The position numbers and the translations under genes are program-made. Shown here piece after piece: positions 8,415 through 17,412 of a stretch of DNA of 64,000 nucleotides (its first letter is position 1; each line of letters begins with the position of its first letter). The notes under the pieces are model-generated. The model saw nothing but the letters and a program-made list of their open reading frames with translations, searched no databases and had not been told where the DNA came from. Origin of the DNA: Gemmata sp. (GTDB taxonomy: Bacteria > Planctomycetota > Planctomycetia > Gemmatales > Gemmataceae); contig JANWYJ010000015.1 of NCBI GenBank assembly GCA_025055115.1, forward strand, positions 1 through 64,000, written 5' to 3'.

Positions 8415-10091
8415 ATGAGATTGCCGCATTGTGGTTTTGGGGATCATCGGTGCGTGCCGGTGGGGTTCTGGGGCTGCGTCGTGCTGGGGCTGGTGCTAGG
8501 ATGCGCCCCGACCGAGAACTCGGAGTTCCGTTTATCCGAACCGAAAGCCAGCACGCTGACCAATCACCCACCGCCCTTGCCGCCGACCCGTCCACCCTCG
8601 GAACCGCGTCCCGCTGGCCTGTTGCTGAATGATCCCCGCGCGTTTCACGGCTATACCCTGATTGCGCCGTTGATGTCCACCAAGACGTATCTTATCGACA
8701 TGAACGGGCACATTGTTCACACCTGGACCAGTGATGCCCTCCCGGCGATGAGTGCCCGCTTGCTGCCGAATGGAAACCTGCTGCGGCCGTGTCAGTTACC
8801 CGAGAACGAACGGCACTTCACCCACTCTGGTGGCGGTGGTCGCATCCAAGAGTTCACGTGGGATGGGGAATTGGTGTGGGACTTCCGCTTCCACGATGCC
8901 CGGCACTTGCCACATCACGATGCCATCAAACTGCCCAATGGTAACGTGCTGCTGGTGATCTGTGAGCGAATCCCGGTGAAAGAGGCGGAGGCCGCCGGGC
9001 GTAAACCCCATTCCATCGATGGCGAGTATCTGCTCGTGGATGCGTTGGTGGAAATTCGGCCGACCGGTCGGACCACGGGTGAAGTGGTGTGGCGCTGGCG
9101 TGTCTGGGATCATCTGATTCAAGAGTTCGACCCCACCAAACCGAACTACGGCGCGGTCGCCGACCATCCCGAACGGATTGATCTCAATTATGGTGTGGGA
9201 ACCAATGGCGTGGTGGTGGCCAAAGGCGCAGATGTCGCCAAATTGCAGGCGTTGGGTTATCTTGGGTCGAAGTCCAGCCCTGCCCCGGGCACACTGGGCA
9301 ACGCCGACTTCACCCACATCAACTCCGTCGCCTACAATCCCGAACTGGATCAGATAGCCATCACCGGTTTGACATTCTCCGAAATCTGGATCATTGATCA
9401 CTCGACAACGATCGGTGAGGCCGCCAGCAGTTCGGGCGGTCAATCGGGCCACGGTGGCGATCTGTTGTATCGCTGGGGGAATCCGCGTGCCTATCGCCAC
9501 GGTACCAATGCCGATCAACAACTGTTTGGGCCGCATGACGTTCAGTGGATCGCCAAAGGATCACCAGGGCATGGGAATCTGTTGGTCTTCAACAACGGCG
9601 TCGGCCGTCCGCGGGAGATGTATTCGTCGGTGGAGGAGATTCAACCACCCCGCGATGCCACGGGGCGGTATCAACGACCACCGCATCGTCCCTTTGGACC
9701 CGCAAAACCCCTCTGGAGCTACCACAATCCGGTTAAACCCACATTCTTTTCGCCCACGTTTTCCGGAGCCCAGCGGTTGCCCAATGGCAACACTCTGGCC
9801 TGCGTGGGAATGGCCGGATGTATTCATGAAGTCACACCCCAAGGCAATGAGGTATGGAAATTCTCTCTCAGCCATCGTCAGAACGAACTGCCGATGCTCC
9901 CACCGCCCCCGGTGAACGCCCCCCCACTACCACCTGGTGTTCCCGGAATGCCTGCACCAGCGACACCGATGCTGGTACCGGGCGAACCGCTGTTCCGTGC
10001 GCTCCGCTACGCTCCCGACTATCCCGCTTTCATCGACAAAGACCTCTCACCCAAAGACAATTCGATGGCGATGGTCGATGCCGAAGGATGA
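8415..10091 (+). CDS. Arylsulfotransferase-like (ASST/PF14269-type) lipoprotein
   Basis: The ORF is open from 8328, but the ATG at 8415 gives a proper lipoprotein signal (CVVLGLVLGC with the lipobox cysteine), so I place the start there. The mature protein shows the beta-propeller motif series of arylsulfotransferase-like proteins: YLIDMNGHIVHTWTSD, ARLLPNGNLL, EFTWDGELVWDFRF, HHDAIKLPNGNVLLV, a later HDVQWIAKGSPGHGNLLVFN and GAQRLPNGNTLACVG. Family members transfer sulfate between phenolic compounds, but many planctomycete paralogues have no assigned substrate, so the activity is not certain. A Pro-rich stretch (PPPPVNAPPLPPGVPGMPAP) interrupts the C-terminal part. The final codons and TGA lie in the first of three 54 bp tandem units. 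Confidence 0.85.
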   Translation: MRLPHCGFGDHRCVPVGFWGCVVLGLVLGCAPTENSEFRLSEPKASTLTNHPPPLPPTRPPSEPRPAGLLLNDPRAFHGYTLIAPLMSTKTYLIDMNGHIVHTWTSDALPAMSARLLPNGNLLRPCQLPENERHFTHSGGGGRIQEFTWDGELVWDFRFHDARHLPHHDAIKLPNGNVLLVICERIPVKEAEAAGRKPHSIDGEYLLVDALVEIRPTGRTTGEVVWRWRVWDHLIQEFDPTKPNYGAVADHPERIDLNYGVGTNGVVVAKGADVAKLQALGYLGSKSSPAPGTLGNADFTHINSVAYNPELDQIAITGLTFSEIWIIDHSTTIGEAASSSGGQSGHGGDLLYRWGNPRAYRHGTNADQQLFGPHDVQWIAKGSPGHGNLLVFNNGVGRPREMYSSVEEIQPPRDATGRYQRPPHRPFGPAKPLWSYHNPVKPTFFSPTFSGAQRLPNGNTLACVGMAGCIHEVTPQGNEVWKFSLSHRQNELPMLPPPPVNAPPLPPGVPGMPAPATPMLVPGEPLFRALRYAPDYPAFIDKDLSPKDNSMAMVDAEG

Positions 10092-10236
10092 GCCAGCGCC
10101 GGACGCGCCAGCGCAAGTTGTACTTGAGTCGATGCCGAAGGATGAGCCAGCGCCGGACGCGCCAGCGCAAGTCGTACTTGAGTCGATGCCGAAGGATGAG
10201 CCAGCGCCGGACGCGCCAGCGCAAGTTGTACTTTCG
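10075..10236. repeat. Three tandem 54 bp copies of a gene end
   Basis: Units begin at 10075, 10129 and 10183 (tcgatgccgaaggatgagcc and onward) and are almost identical. The first unit contains the last codons and TGA of the lipoprotein gene. Because 54 is a multiple of three, another frame reads an 18-residue repeat (MPKDEPAPDAPAQVVLES) three times. Confidence 0.95.
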
Positions 10237-10270
10237 GAGGGAGGGGGCGTCCTAGCCCTCATCGAAACCT

Positions 10271-10398
10271 GCCGTAGCCGGGCCGGTGTCCCCAGCGTGC
10301 GTTGAAATGGGAAGGAAGTCAATCAGTTCCTACTATCCTTGATCTCTTGCCGTAGCCGGGCCGGTGCCCCCAAGGAGCATTGAACAAGGAGCATCGAA
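10271..10398. repeat. Direct repeat pair, period 78 bp, with 14 bp tandem copy
   Basis: gccgtagccgggccggtgtc at 10271 recurs at 10349 with one mismatch over about 23 bp. Immediately after the second copy, aaggagcattgaac is followed by a near copy aaggagcatcgaa (10373-10398). The remaining bases up to rpmA carry no recognisable gene. ORF 10364-11062 on the plus strand is antisense to rpmA and is not accepted. Confidence 0.8.
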
Positions 10399-10564
10399 AA
10401 TCGCCGGTCAGGCTGTGGCGTGGTCGACTTCCTCACACAGAGGGGGCCATCACGTTGGCCGGCATTGGTGGGGCGAAAAAAATCGGACCGCGAGTGTGGA
10501 ATTCTGGGGATTCACACACCTGGTCCGGAAGGACGAGCGATTGGAGGAACGTAAGTGCGACGAG

Positions 10565-10834
10565 CTAGCCGATCGCGGTGGCGTTGGGATCGAAGGGTTG
10601 AACGTTGATCCGTTTGCCACCTTGATCGAAATACACGGTGCCATCGACCAGGGCATGAATATTGCAGTTTTTGGCCATGCGGACGAAGCGGCCCGGAGCA
10701 AATTTCGTCCCGCATTGGGTCACGAGGATGCTGCCGACCTTCACCGCTTGGCCCCCATAGGCTTTCAGTCCGCGACGCTTCGGCAGCGAATCGCGGCCGT
10801 TTTTCACCGAACCTTGACCCTTTTTATGCGCCAT
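10565..10834 (-). CDS. rpmA: 50S ribosomal protein L27
   Basis: The sequence MAHKKGQGSVKNGRDSLPKR, followed by RRGLKAYGGQAVKVGSILVT and GTKFAPGRFVRMAKN, is a clear bacterial L27, 89 aa. L27 sits near the peptidyl-transferase centre of the large subunit. The ORF extends six codons upstream to 10852, but the conserved MAHKK start places translation at 10834. The usual upstream partner rplU (L21) is not next to it in this window; the neighbour is the divergent M6-protease gene about 220 bp away. Recognition is secure; isolated rpmA is a modest oddity. Confidence 0.97.
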   Translation of the reverse strand: MAHKKGQGSVKNGRDSLPKRRGLKAYGGQAVKVGSILVTQCGTKFAPGRFVRMAKNCNIHALVDGTVYFDQGGKRINVQPFDPNATAIG

Positions 10835-11058
10835 GAGCAGGAACTCCCACACCGGTTATGTCGTCGAATCATCATGGGAAAAGCTATTGTAGCAGCCGAG
10901 AAAGAAGTGGCTACCGAAACCCGTCGCGTGCCAAACCAATCCCGGCATCGGCACTCCGGCCCTGCGACTTTTCATTTCTTTCTCACGCTCAACCGATTAC
11001 AACTCGGATCGATACAATGGTTTGGTGTGATTCGTTCCCTAACCGGTGATCTGCTGCC

Positions 11059-12663
11059 ATGACTCACTTGCGTCTTTTTTCATCGGTTCTTTTGTTCGGG
11101 CTGGCTCTTTCCACAGCGCGCTCGGCGCCGGAAGTCGCCCCCTACCCGACTCCCGCCGGGTATAAAACGGTCAAAACCGCTCTGTCCATTAAAGACAGTT
11201 CGCCTGCTCCGGCGGCCAATACCGCGGCGGGGTATTTGGGTGTGGTGATTGGAGAAAAGAACGGGCGGCCCATCATTGATGCGGTCGCCCCCGATTCACC
11301 CGCCGAAGCTGCTGGATTCCAAGAGGGCGATGTCGTTCTCCGTGTCGACGACAATCACGCGATTTCTGCGGTCTGGGTGCGTGACTGGCTACGAACCAAA
11401 CTCGCGGATGACCGGGTGTCGTTTGTCGTCGAACGCGCCGGTCGCACCCTCACTCTGACGGCGCGCCTCAAAGCCACCAGTTTGCCGATGCGCGCCGGCG
11501 AAGGCGGCGGCATGGGTGGCAAAGGTGGTCGCCCCAGCGGCTGGGACGACCGGCTCCGCCGGGCTTGGACAAAATCCACCTATCGCCTCGCCATCATCGG
11601 TATTGAATATCCCGATGTCAAACACAACCCCAAGATCAAGGATAGCGATTGGGAAGAGTCGATCTTCAGTCTGGGCACCTACACCGGCAAAAGCGCCACC
11701 GGTCAACCGGTCTACGGCAGCATGAACGATTACTACCGGGAAATCAGCTACGGCAAGCTGAAGATCGAGGGGAAGTTCGTGGGTTGGTTTGAGGTGTCGA
11801 AAAAGCGCATGGACTACACCACAGGCAGTGGTACCAGTGCCACTGAGAAAAGCGCTCTGTTGGTGGAGGCTCTTGATTTATTCACCAAAAAAGAAGGTAA
11901 AGAGGCGTTGAAGGACTATAACGGTGTCTTTTTTCTGTATGCCGGCGGCCGCGTGCAGACGACTCGCGGCGGTCTTTACTGGCCGCATCGCGCCAACATC
12001 ACCTATCCGCCTCGCACCGGGACATCGATTCCGTATTTCATCGTGCAAGAGGGTGGCAACACCATGACCGACATCAGCGTGTTCTGCCACGAGTTCGGTC
12101 ATATGCTGGGTCTGCCCGATCTTTATGCCCGCCCCGAACAACCGGGCAGCGAAGGGGTGGGCGTGTGGTGCGCGATGTCTAATCAAATCGGTGGTGGCCG
12201 GCCCCAGCATTTCTCGGCCTGGTGTAAAGAGCAACTTGGTTGGATCAAACCAACCGTGATCGATCCCTCGGTGCGGCAAAAACTCATCCTCGCCCCGATC
12301 GAAGACGACCCCACACAATGCTTCAAGATCAAAATCCGGCCCGACAACAGTGAATACTACCTGCTCGAAGTACGTAAGAAGATCGGTTGGGATTCCCAAT
12401 TGCCCGGTGAAGGGTTACTCATTTGGCGGGTGGTTCGCGGCAAGCCGATTCTGGAAGAGTCGCACGGCATCGAAGGCCCCGAGGGCCCTCGGGTCTACCT
12501 CAGCAGCGTACCTTATCCAAGTGCGTCGAACAACAGCTTCACACCTTTCACCATCCCCAGTAGTAAAGGCCAACTGGGAGGTGATACGCCGGTCTACATC
12601 ACCAACATCACCCGTCTGCCCGATGGCCGCGTGACGTTCCACATCGGTTTCGAGTATCAATAG
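11059..12663 (+). CDS. Secreted PDZ-M6-family metalloprotease
   Basis: A 534-aa protein. The N-terminal signal peptide (LFSSVLLFGLALSTARSA) predicts export. Residues about 50-135 form a PDZ domain (AGYLGVVIGEKNGRPIIDAV, then AAGFQEGDVVLRVD). The catalytic part has the metzincin-like zinc motif HEFGHMLGLPDLY at about residue 346, typical of the immune-inhibitor-A/M6 family, and is preceded by NTMTDISVFC. Likely a secreted or periplasmic zinc endopeptidase. PDZ fused upstream of M6 suggests substrate-tail recognition; that is inference. The gene ends just before a strong hairpin, consistent with a single-gene transcript. The ATG at 11059 is chosen because it opens the signal peptide directly. 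Confidence 0.9.
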   Translation: MTHLRLFSSVLLFGLALSTARSAPEVAPYPTPAGYKTVKTALSIKDSSPAPAANTAAGYLGVVIGEKNGRPIIDAVAPDSPAEAAGFQEGDVVLRVDDNHAISAVWVRDWLRTKLADDRVSFVVERAGRTLTLTARLKATSLPMRAGEGGGMGGKGGRPSGWDDRLRRAWTKSTYRLAIIGIEYPDVKHNPKIKDSDWEESIFSLGTYTGKSATGQPVYGSMNDYYREISYGKLKIEGKFVGWFEVSKKRMDYTTGSGTSATEKSALLVEALDLFTKKEGKEALKDYNGVFFLYAGGRVQTTRGGLYWPHRANITYPPRTGTSIPYFIVQEGGNTMTDISVFCHEFGHMLGLPDLYARPEQPGSEGVGVWCAMSNQIGGGRPQHFSAWCKEQLGWIKPTVIDPSVRQKLILAPIEDDPTQCFKIKIRPDNSEYYLLEVRKKIGWDSQLPGEGLLIWRVVRGKPILEESHGIEGPEGPRVYLSSVPYPSASNNSFTPFTIPSSKGQLGGDTPVYITNITRLPDGRVTFHIGFEYQ

Positions 12664-12697
12664 GGCAGTCCACCGAATGTTTGGGAGTGTTGTGTGG

Positions 12698-12725
12698 CAC
12701 GGCTACCCACAAAAGGGTAGCCGTG
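12698..12725 (+). terminator. Hairpin terminator after the M6 protease gene
   Basis: A perfect 11 bp stem, cacggctaccc / gggtagccgtg, with a 6-base loop (acaaaa), begins 35 bp after the stop codon. Only a weak T-rich tail follows (ttggttagg), so it may act with Rho or as a 3' stability hairpin. Confidence 0.75.
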
Positions 12726-12902
12726 TTGGTTAGGAATTGGGTCCATCGTCGCGGGAATTCCTCTCGACACCGTCTGTTCAATTGCTATACAGCCACGTTC
12801 GATACTGTTCGGGGAGCAGTCATTGGGCTGGCTGGTGTGGATCGTCACACAGCGGCCCGGTGGAGCATAGGCAGTGGGGGTGAACTTTCGGGGGGAGGGG
12901 AA

Positions 12903-13523
12903 ATGAAACGACATTTCATCGTCCTGCTGTGGGGTTTGGCCGTGTGGAATAGCGGTTGTGCTTCATCCGCTCGGTATGTGCAGAAGAACGATTTGGAAGG
13001 CACGGGAATTGTCGCGATTCCGGCGAATACGAATGAGTGGCCGACCTATCACCGACGGGAGGCGCTGGCGAAAATTCAAGAACATGTGGGTCCTCATTAC
13101 GAGATCATTTCCGAAATGGAAGTGGTGACCGGTCAAACTACGATCAGTGATGCCCAGGTGAATACGGAATCGCTCAACCAGCGTCGTTTTCCGCGTGGGC
13201 TGAGTGAATTCCAAACGGTGCGTGGTTCGTCCACCACCCGCGACATCACCGAATGGCACATCCATTATCGGCGCAAGCCGCTGCCAGCAGCGAGTTTCAA
13301 CAGTGTGGGCAGCCTTGGTGGGAACCCCACCGCGCCAACCAGTGGTCCGACGCCTTCGGGTCCCTCCCAGCCCGCCAGTGGGGTGATGCCTGCCGGCGGA
13401 ATTCCTCGCACGGCCGCGCCACCGCCGGGCGTTGTGCCCAATGTCCTTCCCAGCGGCGGCCCGACGTCGTCCTTCACTCCGCGGCATCCACCGATCCCAG
13501 AGAAAGCGAACTGTTCAACGTGA
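12903..13523 (+). CDS. Small lipoprotein of unknown function
   Basis: The ORF track starts at 12681, but that overlaps the terminator hairpin. The ATG at 12903 has a purine-rich SD (ggggggagggg) just upstream and opens a lipoprotein signal, LWGLAVWNSGCASS. The mature domain (about residues 30-125; LEGTGIVAIPANTNEWPTYH, YEIISEMEVVTGQTTI, TEWHIHYRRKP) resembles no family I can name with confidence. The C-terminal 80 residues are Pro/Gly/Ser-rich and probably unstructured. It should be anchored to a membrane facing the periplasm. Confidence 0.75.
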   Translation: MKRHFIVLLWGLAVWNSGCASSARYVQKNDLEGTGIVAIPANTNEWPTYHRREALAKIQEHVGPHYEIISEMEVVTGQTTISDAQVNTESLNQRRFPRGLSEFQTVRGSSTTRDITEWHIHYRRKPLPAASFNSVGSLGGNPTAPTSGPTPSGPSQPASGVMPAGGIPRTAAPPPGVVPNVLPSGGPTSSFTPRHPPIPEKANCST

Positions 13524-13564
13524 CAATTGCGCTGACAAGCGCAGTTGCGCTCTAGGTTAGCAGT

Positions 13565-14596
13565 ATGAACGAGACACCTGAACTCCGCCGCGATCCGATC
13601 ACCGGGCGGTGGGTGCTGATCGCCCCCGCGCGGGCGCGACGCCCCATCGCCCTGACCGGTCATGTACCCCATGCGCGAACCAACGGCGAGCGGTTCCCGT
13701 GTCCGTTTTGTGCTGGTCAAGAGGCCGACACGCCCAACGAAGTCTTCGCTTACCGCCCACCGGGCAGCATGCCCAACGGTCCGGGTTGGACGCTGCGGAT
13801 CGTGCCGAACATGTATCCGGCTGTACACGTGGAAGCGGCACAACCGGCAGCAATTGTCGCCGAAACCTTCCTCGAATCGGCTCCGGCAGTGGGTTATGCC
13901 GAAGTCCTGATCGACTGCCCACAGCATATCGACAACCCCACGCAACTGTCCGACGTGCAGTTCCGAGATGTCTTTCGCGCTTATCGGGAGCGGATGCGAG
14001 CGCTGGCGGCTGATGGGCGGCTGGCTCATGTCGCGGTGTTCAAAAATGTCGGTGCGGAAGCTGGAGCTTCGCTTGGTCATACCCATTCGCAACTGATTTC
14101 CACGCCCATTGTGCCGGAACTGGTGCAGCACGAACTCACCGCTGCCGAAGGCTACCACAGGCGCTACGGGCGATGCGTGTATTGCGACATGATCGAACGG
14201 GAACTGGCGGACGGTGCTCGGCTGGTCGCTCGTTCCGAGCATTTTATCGCCGTCACGGCCTTCGCTCCGCGGTTTGCATATGAACTTTGGGTTCTGCCGG
14301 TTGCTCATCAAGCGCGTTACGAAGCGATTTCCGATGAGGAGGCGTTGGAACTGGCGGTGTTACTCAAGCGCGTGCTGGGTTCTCTGGATCAGTGCCAGCA
14401 TTTACCGGCGTACAACTGGTTTCTCCACACCACACCGCTGCGGGCGGGCGAACCGCGATATTATCATTGGCATCTGGAAATCACGCCGCGCACAGCGCGA
14501 CCCGCGGGGTTCGAGTGGGGGTTCGGCTGTCACATCACCACCGTGGCTCCGGAAGTGGCGGCCGAACAACTCCGCGCTGCGCTGCCGCCCCCATAA
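13565..14596 (+). CDS. galT: GalT-family nucleotidyltransferase (hexose-1-phosphate uridylyl- or adenylyltransferase)
   Basis: The N-terminus (LRRDPITGRWVLIAPARARR), the zinc-ligand region FPCPFCAGQE, NMYPAVHVEAAQ and C-terminal YYHWHLEITPR identify the GalT branch of the HIT superfamily. The expected reaction is transfer of a nucleotidyl group onto hexose-1-phosphate, as in the Leloir pathway. The active-site triad reads GHTHSQL (about residue 170) instead of the HPHGQ usual in true GalT. That HxHSQ form also occurs in ADP-glucose phosphorylase-like members, so substrate choice is open. The gene is followed 117 bp later by nadD. The start at 13565 gives the conserved N-terminus. Confidence 0.85.
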   Translation: MNETPELRRDPITGRWVLIAPARARRPIALTGHVPHARTNGERFPCPFCAGQEADTPNEVFAYRPPGSMPNGPGWTLRIVPNMYPAVHVEAAQPAAIVAETFLESAPAVGYAEVLIDCPQHIDNPTQLSDVQFRDVFRAYRERMRALAADGRLAHVAVFKNVGAEAGASLGHTHSQLISTPIVPELVQHELTAAEGYHRRYGRCVYCDMIERELADGARLVARSEHFIAVTAFAPRFAYELWVLPVAHQARYEAISDEEALELAVLLKRVLGSLDQCQHLPAYNWFLHTTPLRAGEPRYYHWHLEITPRTARPAGFEWGFGCHITTVAPEVAAEQLRAALPPP

Positions 14597-14713
14597 ATTA
14601 AGCGGCAACCACTTCCCCCCCGGGGAACATGGTCCACGACGACGGCACGAACCGACGGCTCGTGATACCGCCGGGGAGTAGCCGCAGACGAACCCGACAG
14701 ACAACCAACACCC

Positions 14714-15322
14714 ATGCGTATCGGCATCTTTGGCGGCACCTTCGATCCTGTTCATGTCGGCCATCTCATCGTGGCGGAACAGTGCCGGGTCCAGGGGCAT
14801 CTAGATGAAGTGTGGTTTGTACCCAGTGCTCAGCCACCCCACAAACCCACCGTTATCACGCGCTTTGAACAACGCTGCGACATGCTGGAACTGGCCATCG
14901 CGGGCCATCCCGCCTTCCGGGTTAATCGCATCGAGAAAGAACGAGCGGAACCAAGCTACACTGCGGTCACGCTGGAACAGCTTCATTTGCGGCACCCCGG
15001 ATATGAGTTTTCCCTGGTATTGGGGTCCGATTGCCTGCCCGATCTGCCGGGATGGTATGAACCGCAGAAGGTGATCGCGTTGGCCGAACTGATTGTGGTG
15101 CCCCGCCCCGGGGGGATGCTGTGGACGGGGGAGCGCCTGGCCCGCGCCTTACACATCGCGGCTACGCAAGTACGGCTGCGTTTCGTGACCTGCCCGATGA
15201 TCGATATTGCCAGCCGGGAGTTGCGCCGGGCCGTGAGCGATGGTTGGAGTATTCGTTATCTGGTCCCGCGGGCGGTGGAGGAATACATCCGCGAACGCAA
15301 ATTGTATGTGTCGGGTGGCTAA
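14714..15322 (+). CDS. nadD: Nicotinate-nucleotide adenylyltransferase
   Basis: A 202-aa protein beginning MRIGIFGGTFDPVHVGHLIV, the nucleotidyltransferase H-x-G-H signature of NadD. It also has FVPSAQPPHKP, SLVLGSDCLPDLPGWYEP and a C-terminal IDIASRELRRAVSDGWSIRY that corresponds to the ISSTxIR region. It converts nicotinate mononucleotide and ATP to deamido-NAD in NAD synthesis. The length is normal. It is convergent with purC, whose stop lies 6 bp away, so the two transcripts must overlap or terminate bidirectionally. Confidence 0.95.
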   Translation: MRIGIFGGTFDPVHVGHLIVAEQCRVQGHLDEVWFVPSAQPPHKPTVITRFEQRCDMLELAIAGHPAFRVNRIEKERAEPSYTAVTLEQLHLRHPGYEFSLVLGSDCLPDLPGWYEPQKVIALAELIVVPRPGGMLWTGERLARALHIAATQVRLRFVTCPMIDIASRELRRAVSDGWSIRYLVPRAVEEYIRERKLYVSGG

Positions 15323-15328
15323 GCGATT

Positions 15329-16198
15329 TTATCGTGTTAGTCGGTCGAGGGCTTCTTGGTACTTCGCCAGCGTTTTAGCCACCACTTCTGCGGGTAGGGG
15401 CGGGGGGGGGCTTGCCTTGTCCCAATTTGTCGTTTCGAGCCAATCGCGAACGAATTGCTTGTCGAAGGATGGCGGCGACACACCGGGGTGATAGCGATCT
15501 TTGGGCCAATAGCGGGAACTATCGGGTGTTAAAACTTCGTCGATGAGAATGATTTCCCCGCTGGGCAGCCGACCCCATTCGAGCTTGGTGTCGGCTAATA
15601 GAATCCCGCGGGTTTCGGCATAGTCGGCGGCTCTTCGATAGATATCGAGCGTGCGCGCTTGCAGGGTGCGGGCTGTGTCGCGGCCAACGTGTTGGGCCAT
15701 GGTGTCGAAGGAGATGTTTTCATCGTGCCCGGAGATGGCTTTGGTCGCCGGGGTGAAGATCGGCTCGGGTAAGCGGTCGGCCAGTTGCAGCCCGGCGGGC
15801 AGAGCAATGCCGCAAACGGTTTGCGTCGCCTGATACTCCTTCCACCCCGAACCCGCAAGGTAACCGCGGGCCACACACTCGATGGGAATGACGGTGGTCT
15901 TCTTCACCAACATGGTCCGGCCTTCGAGTTCTGGTTGTCGGAACTCGGGGGGCATGTCGGCGAGGTTGGCGCTGAGGAAGTGGTTCGGCACGCCCAGCCA
16001 CTTGAGCCAAAAGAGTGTCATGGCGGTCAGAATGCGGCCTTTCTGGGGAATACCTGGCTCTAACACGTAATCGAAGGCACTGATGCGATCGGTGGCGACG
16101 ATCACCAGTTGCTCGCCCAGATCGTAGATATCGCGGACTTTGCCGCGTCGCGGCGTGTAACCTGGTACCTGACTGTGCACAAGGGCTTCCGTGGGCAT
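15329..16198 (-). CDS. purC: SAICAR synthetase
   Basis: Catalyses ATP-dependent condensation of CAIR with aspartate in purine synthesis. Motifs are RRGKVRDIYDLGEQLVIVAT, DRISAFDYVLEPGIPQKG, the glycine-rich ECVARGYLAGSGWKEY, and DEVLTPDSSRYWP near the C-terminus. The ORF extends upstream to 16567, but that leader is unlike the family. MPTEALVHSQVPGYTPRRGK at 16198 is the natural start and gives 289 aa, the usual length. No clear SD is seen. It is convergent with nadD (6 bp gap). Confidence 0.95.
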   Translation of the reverse strand: MPTEALVHSQVPGYTPRRGKVRDIYDLGEQLVIVATDRISAFDYVLEPGIPQKGRILTAMTLFWLKWLGVPNHFLSANLADMPPEFRQPELEGRTMLVKKTTVIPIECVARGYLAGSGWKEYQATQTVCGIALPAGLQLADRLPEPIFTPATKAISGHDENISFDTMAQHVGRDTARTLQARTLDIYRRAADYAETRGILLADTKLEWGRLPSGEIILIDEVLTPDSSRYWPKDRYHPGVSPPSFDKQFVRDWLETTNWDKASPPPPLPAEVVAKTLAKYQEALDRLTR

Positions 16199-16354
16199 AT
16201 CGTCAATTGGAGCGTGAACTCTGAAACCACCTCGGGCGTCGGCTATTGTAGGACTCCGTCGGGGGACAAGGGCGATTCCATCAGGACCGACTCCTATGCT
16301 CAAGCACGAAACGAAACTGATCAATCCCGATGCGGCCATAATCCCGATGCGGAC

Positions 16355-16672
16355 ATGATCGCAACGACCCTGTCGGCTTGCGTGGCCGACACCAACAAAG
16401 ACTGCCTGGTCCGCCAACTGAAAGACAATCCCGTCAAGTGGCGCAAGCTCGCACGCCGGGCCACCAAGATAGCCGAAGGCTGGGAGATGTTTCGCGCGGG
16501 TCGTGGCGGCGTTCCGGCCACGCAGATTCTTATCGCCTGGTGGACCGATCCATTGGGTCGTAAGCATGTGGTCATCCGTGGTTGGCGGATCGAAGACACA
16601 CTAGCCAGGGAGATGTTGGACCGCAAAGCCTTCGAACCCCTGCCATCCTTACTCCATGCCTATCCAGAATAG
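16355..16672 (+). CDS. Hypothetical ORF, possibly a gene fragment
   Basis: A 105-aa reading frame from the ATG at 16355. The translation is balanced and protein-like (KDNPVKWRKLARRATKIAEG, ATQILIAWWTDPLGRKHVVI, RGWRIEDTLAREMLDRKAFE), unlike the low-complexity shadow ORFs, but I do not recognise it. It lies between the purC start and obvious WD40-like debris. It could be the intact start of a decayed gene or a coincidental frame. No SD stands out. Confidence 0.35.
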   Translation: MIATTLSACVADTNKDCLVRQLKDNPVKWRKLARRATKIAEGWEMFRAGRGGVPATQILIAWWTDPLGRKHVVIRGWRIEDTLAREMLDRKAFEPLPSLLHAYPE

Positions 16673-17290
16673 GCCCGAATACGTGTGTTTACGGAAGTTC
16701 GCTGGACAACCCGAAGAAGTGATCGGTACCTGCGGCTGTGGTGCGGTGGGATCCGTGGCATCGCTCGCGTGGATGGGGGCAACCTGCGGCCCATGCTTCG
16801 ACCGGCAACAAGAAACGGCGCCGAGGCTTTGTACCGTCATACTCCAGGCATGCTGGACAGCGGCCGCGGATCCCTCCGCCACGTGGCTTGCTCACCGGAT
16901 GGCCAGCGTGTGGCCGCTGCGGAAAGCAAATATCGCCAAATCAATCATCTCCTCACCTATTGGGATTGGCCCCGACGAACCCAAACCACCTAGCAACTCA
17001 ACGGGAGTTATATAACGGATCTCGCCATCACCAGCGATGGCCGGCACTTGATCGCTGTCGTTGTGAGTGCCCCATACAACGACAAGGGTTGTCCCGCCCC
17101 CGGCGTGATAACCGTGTTCGATCTCAACGCTGATCCCCCGGTACGCGTCGATCTGAACATGTCGTCGATGCCACCCCCCTACCGCGTTAAGGCCCTACCT
17201 GATCCGAACTTGGCGATCGTGTTGCACCGAGATTCGTCGGGCGTGCAATCGGTCAGCATCCTGCAGATTCCTAGCGGAATATTCGGCCAC
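16656..17290 (+). pseudogene. Decayed WD40-like beta-propeller gene
   Basis: Pieces of WD40-type repeat text appear in successive frames: CLRKFAGQPEEVIGTC (frame of 16656), then RHVACSPDGQRVAAAE (frame of 16685), then TDLAITSDGRHLIAVVV and PGVITVFDLNADPPVRVDL (open from 16994). The strands V-A-x-S-P-D-G-x-R-V-A and L-A-I-T-S-D-G-R-H-L-I-A are typical blade sequences of planctomycete WD40 proteins. No single frame spans them, so at least two frameshifts or deletions are needed. Repetitive gtcaacaacgacc sequence follows the last piece. Identification as a propeller remnant is moderately secure; parent gene unknown. Confidence 0.55.
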
Positions 17291-17314
17291 CAATCGACCT
17301 GCCCCCATCCCCCC

Positions 17315-17412
17315 GTCAACAACGACCGTCAACAATGCCCGTCAACAACGACCGTCAACAACGCCCGCCAACTCAACAACGACCGTCAACAACGACCGCC
17401 AACAACGCCCCG
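17315..17412. repeat. Short tandem gtcaacaacgacc repeats
   Basis: A 12-14 bp motif (gtcaacaacgacc and variants gtcaacaatgccc, gccaacaacgccc) is repeated about seven times. It lies directly downstream of the decayed propeller gene; no coding role is apparent. Confidence 0.85.

Noticed and set aside
10364-11062. 232-aa plus-strand ORF
   Set aside because: It is antisense to rpmA (L27), which is unmistakable on the minus strand; the plus-strand text has no family features.
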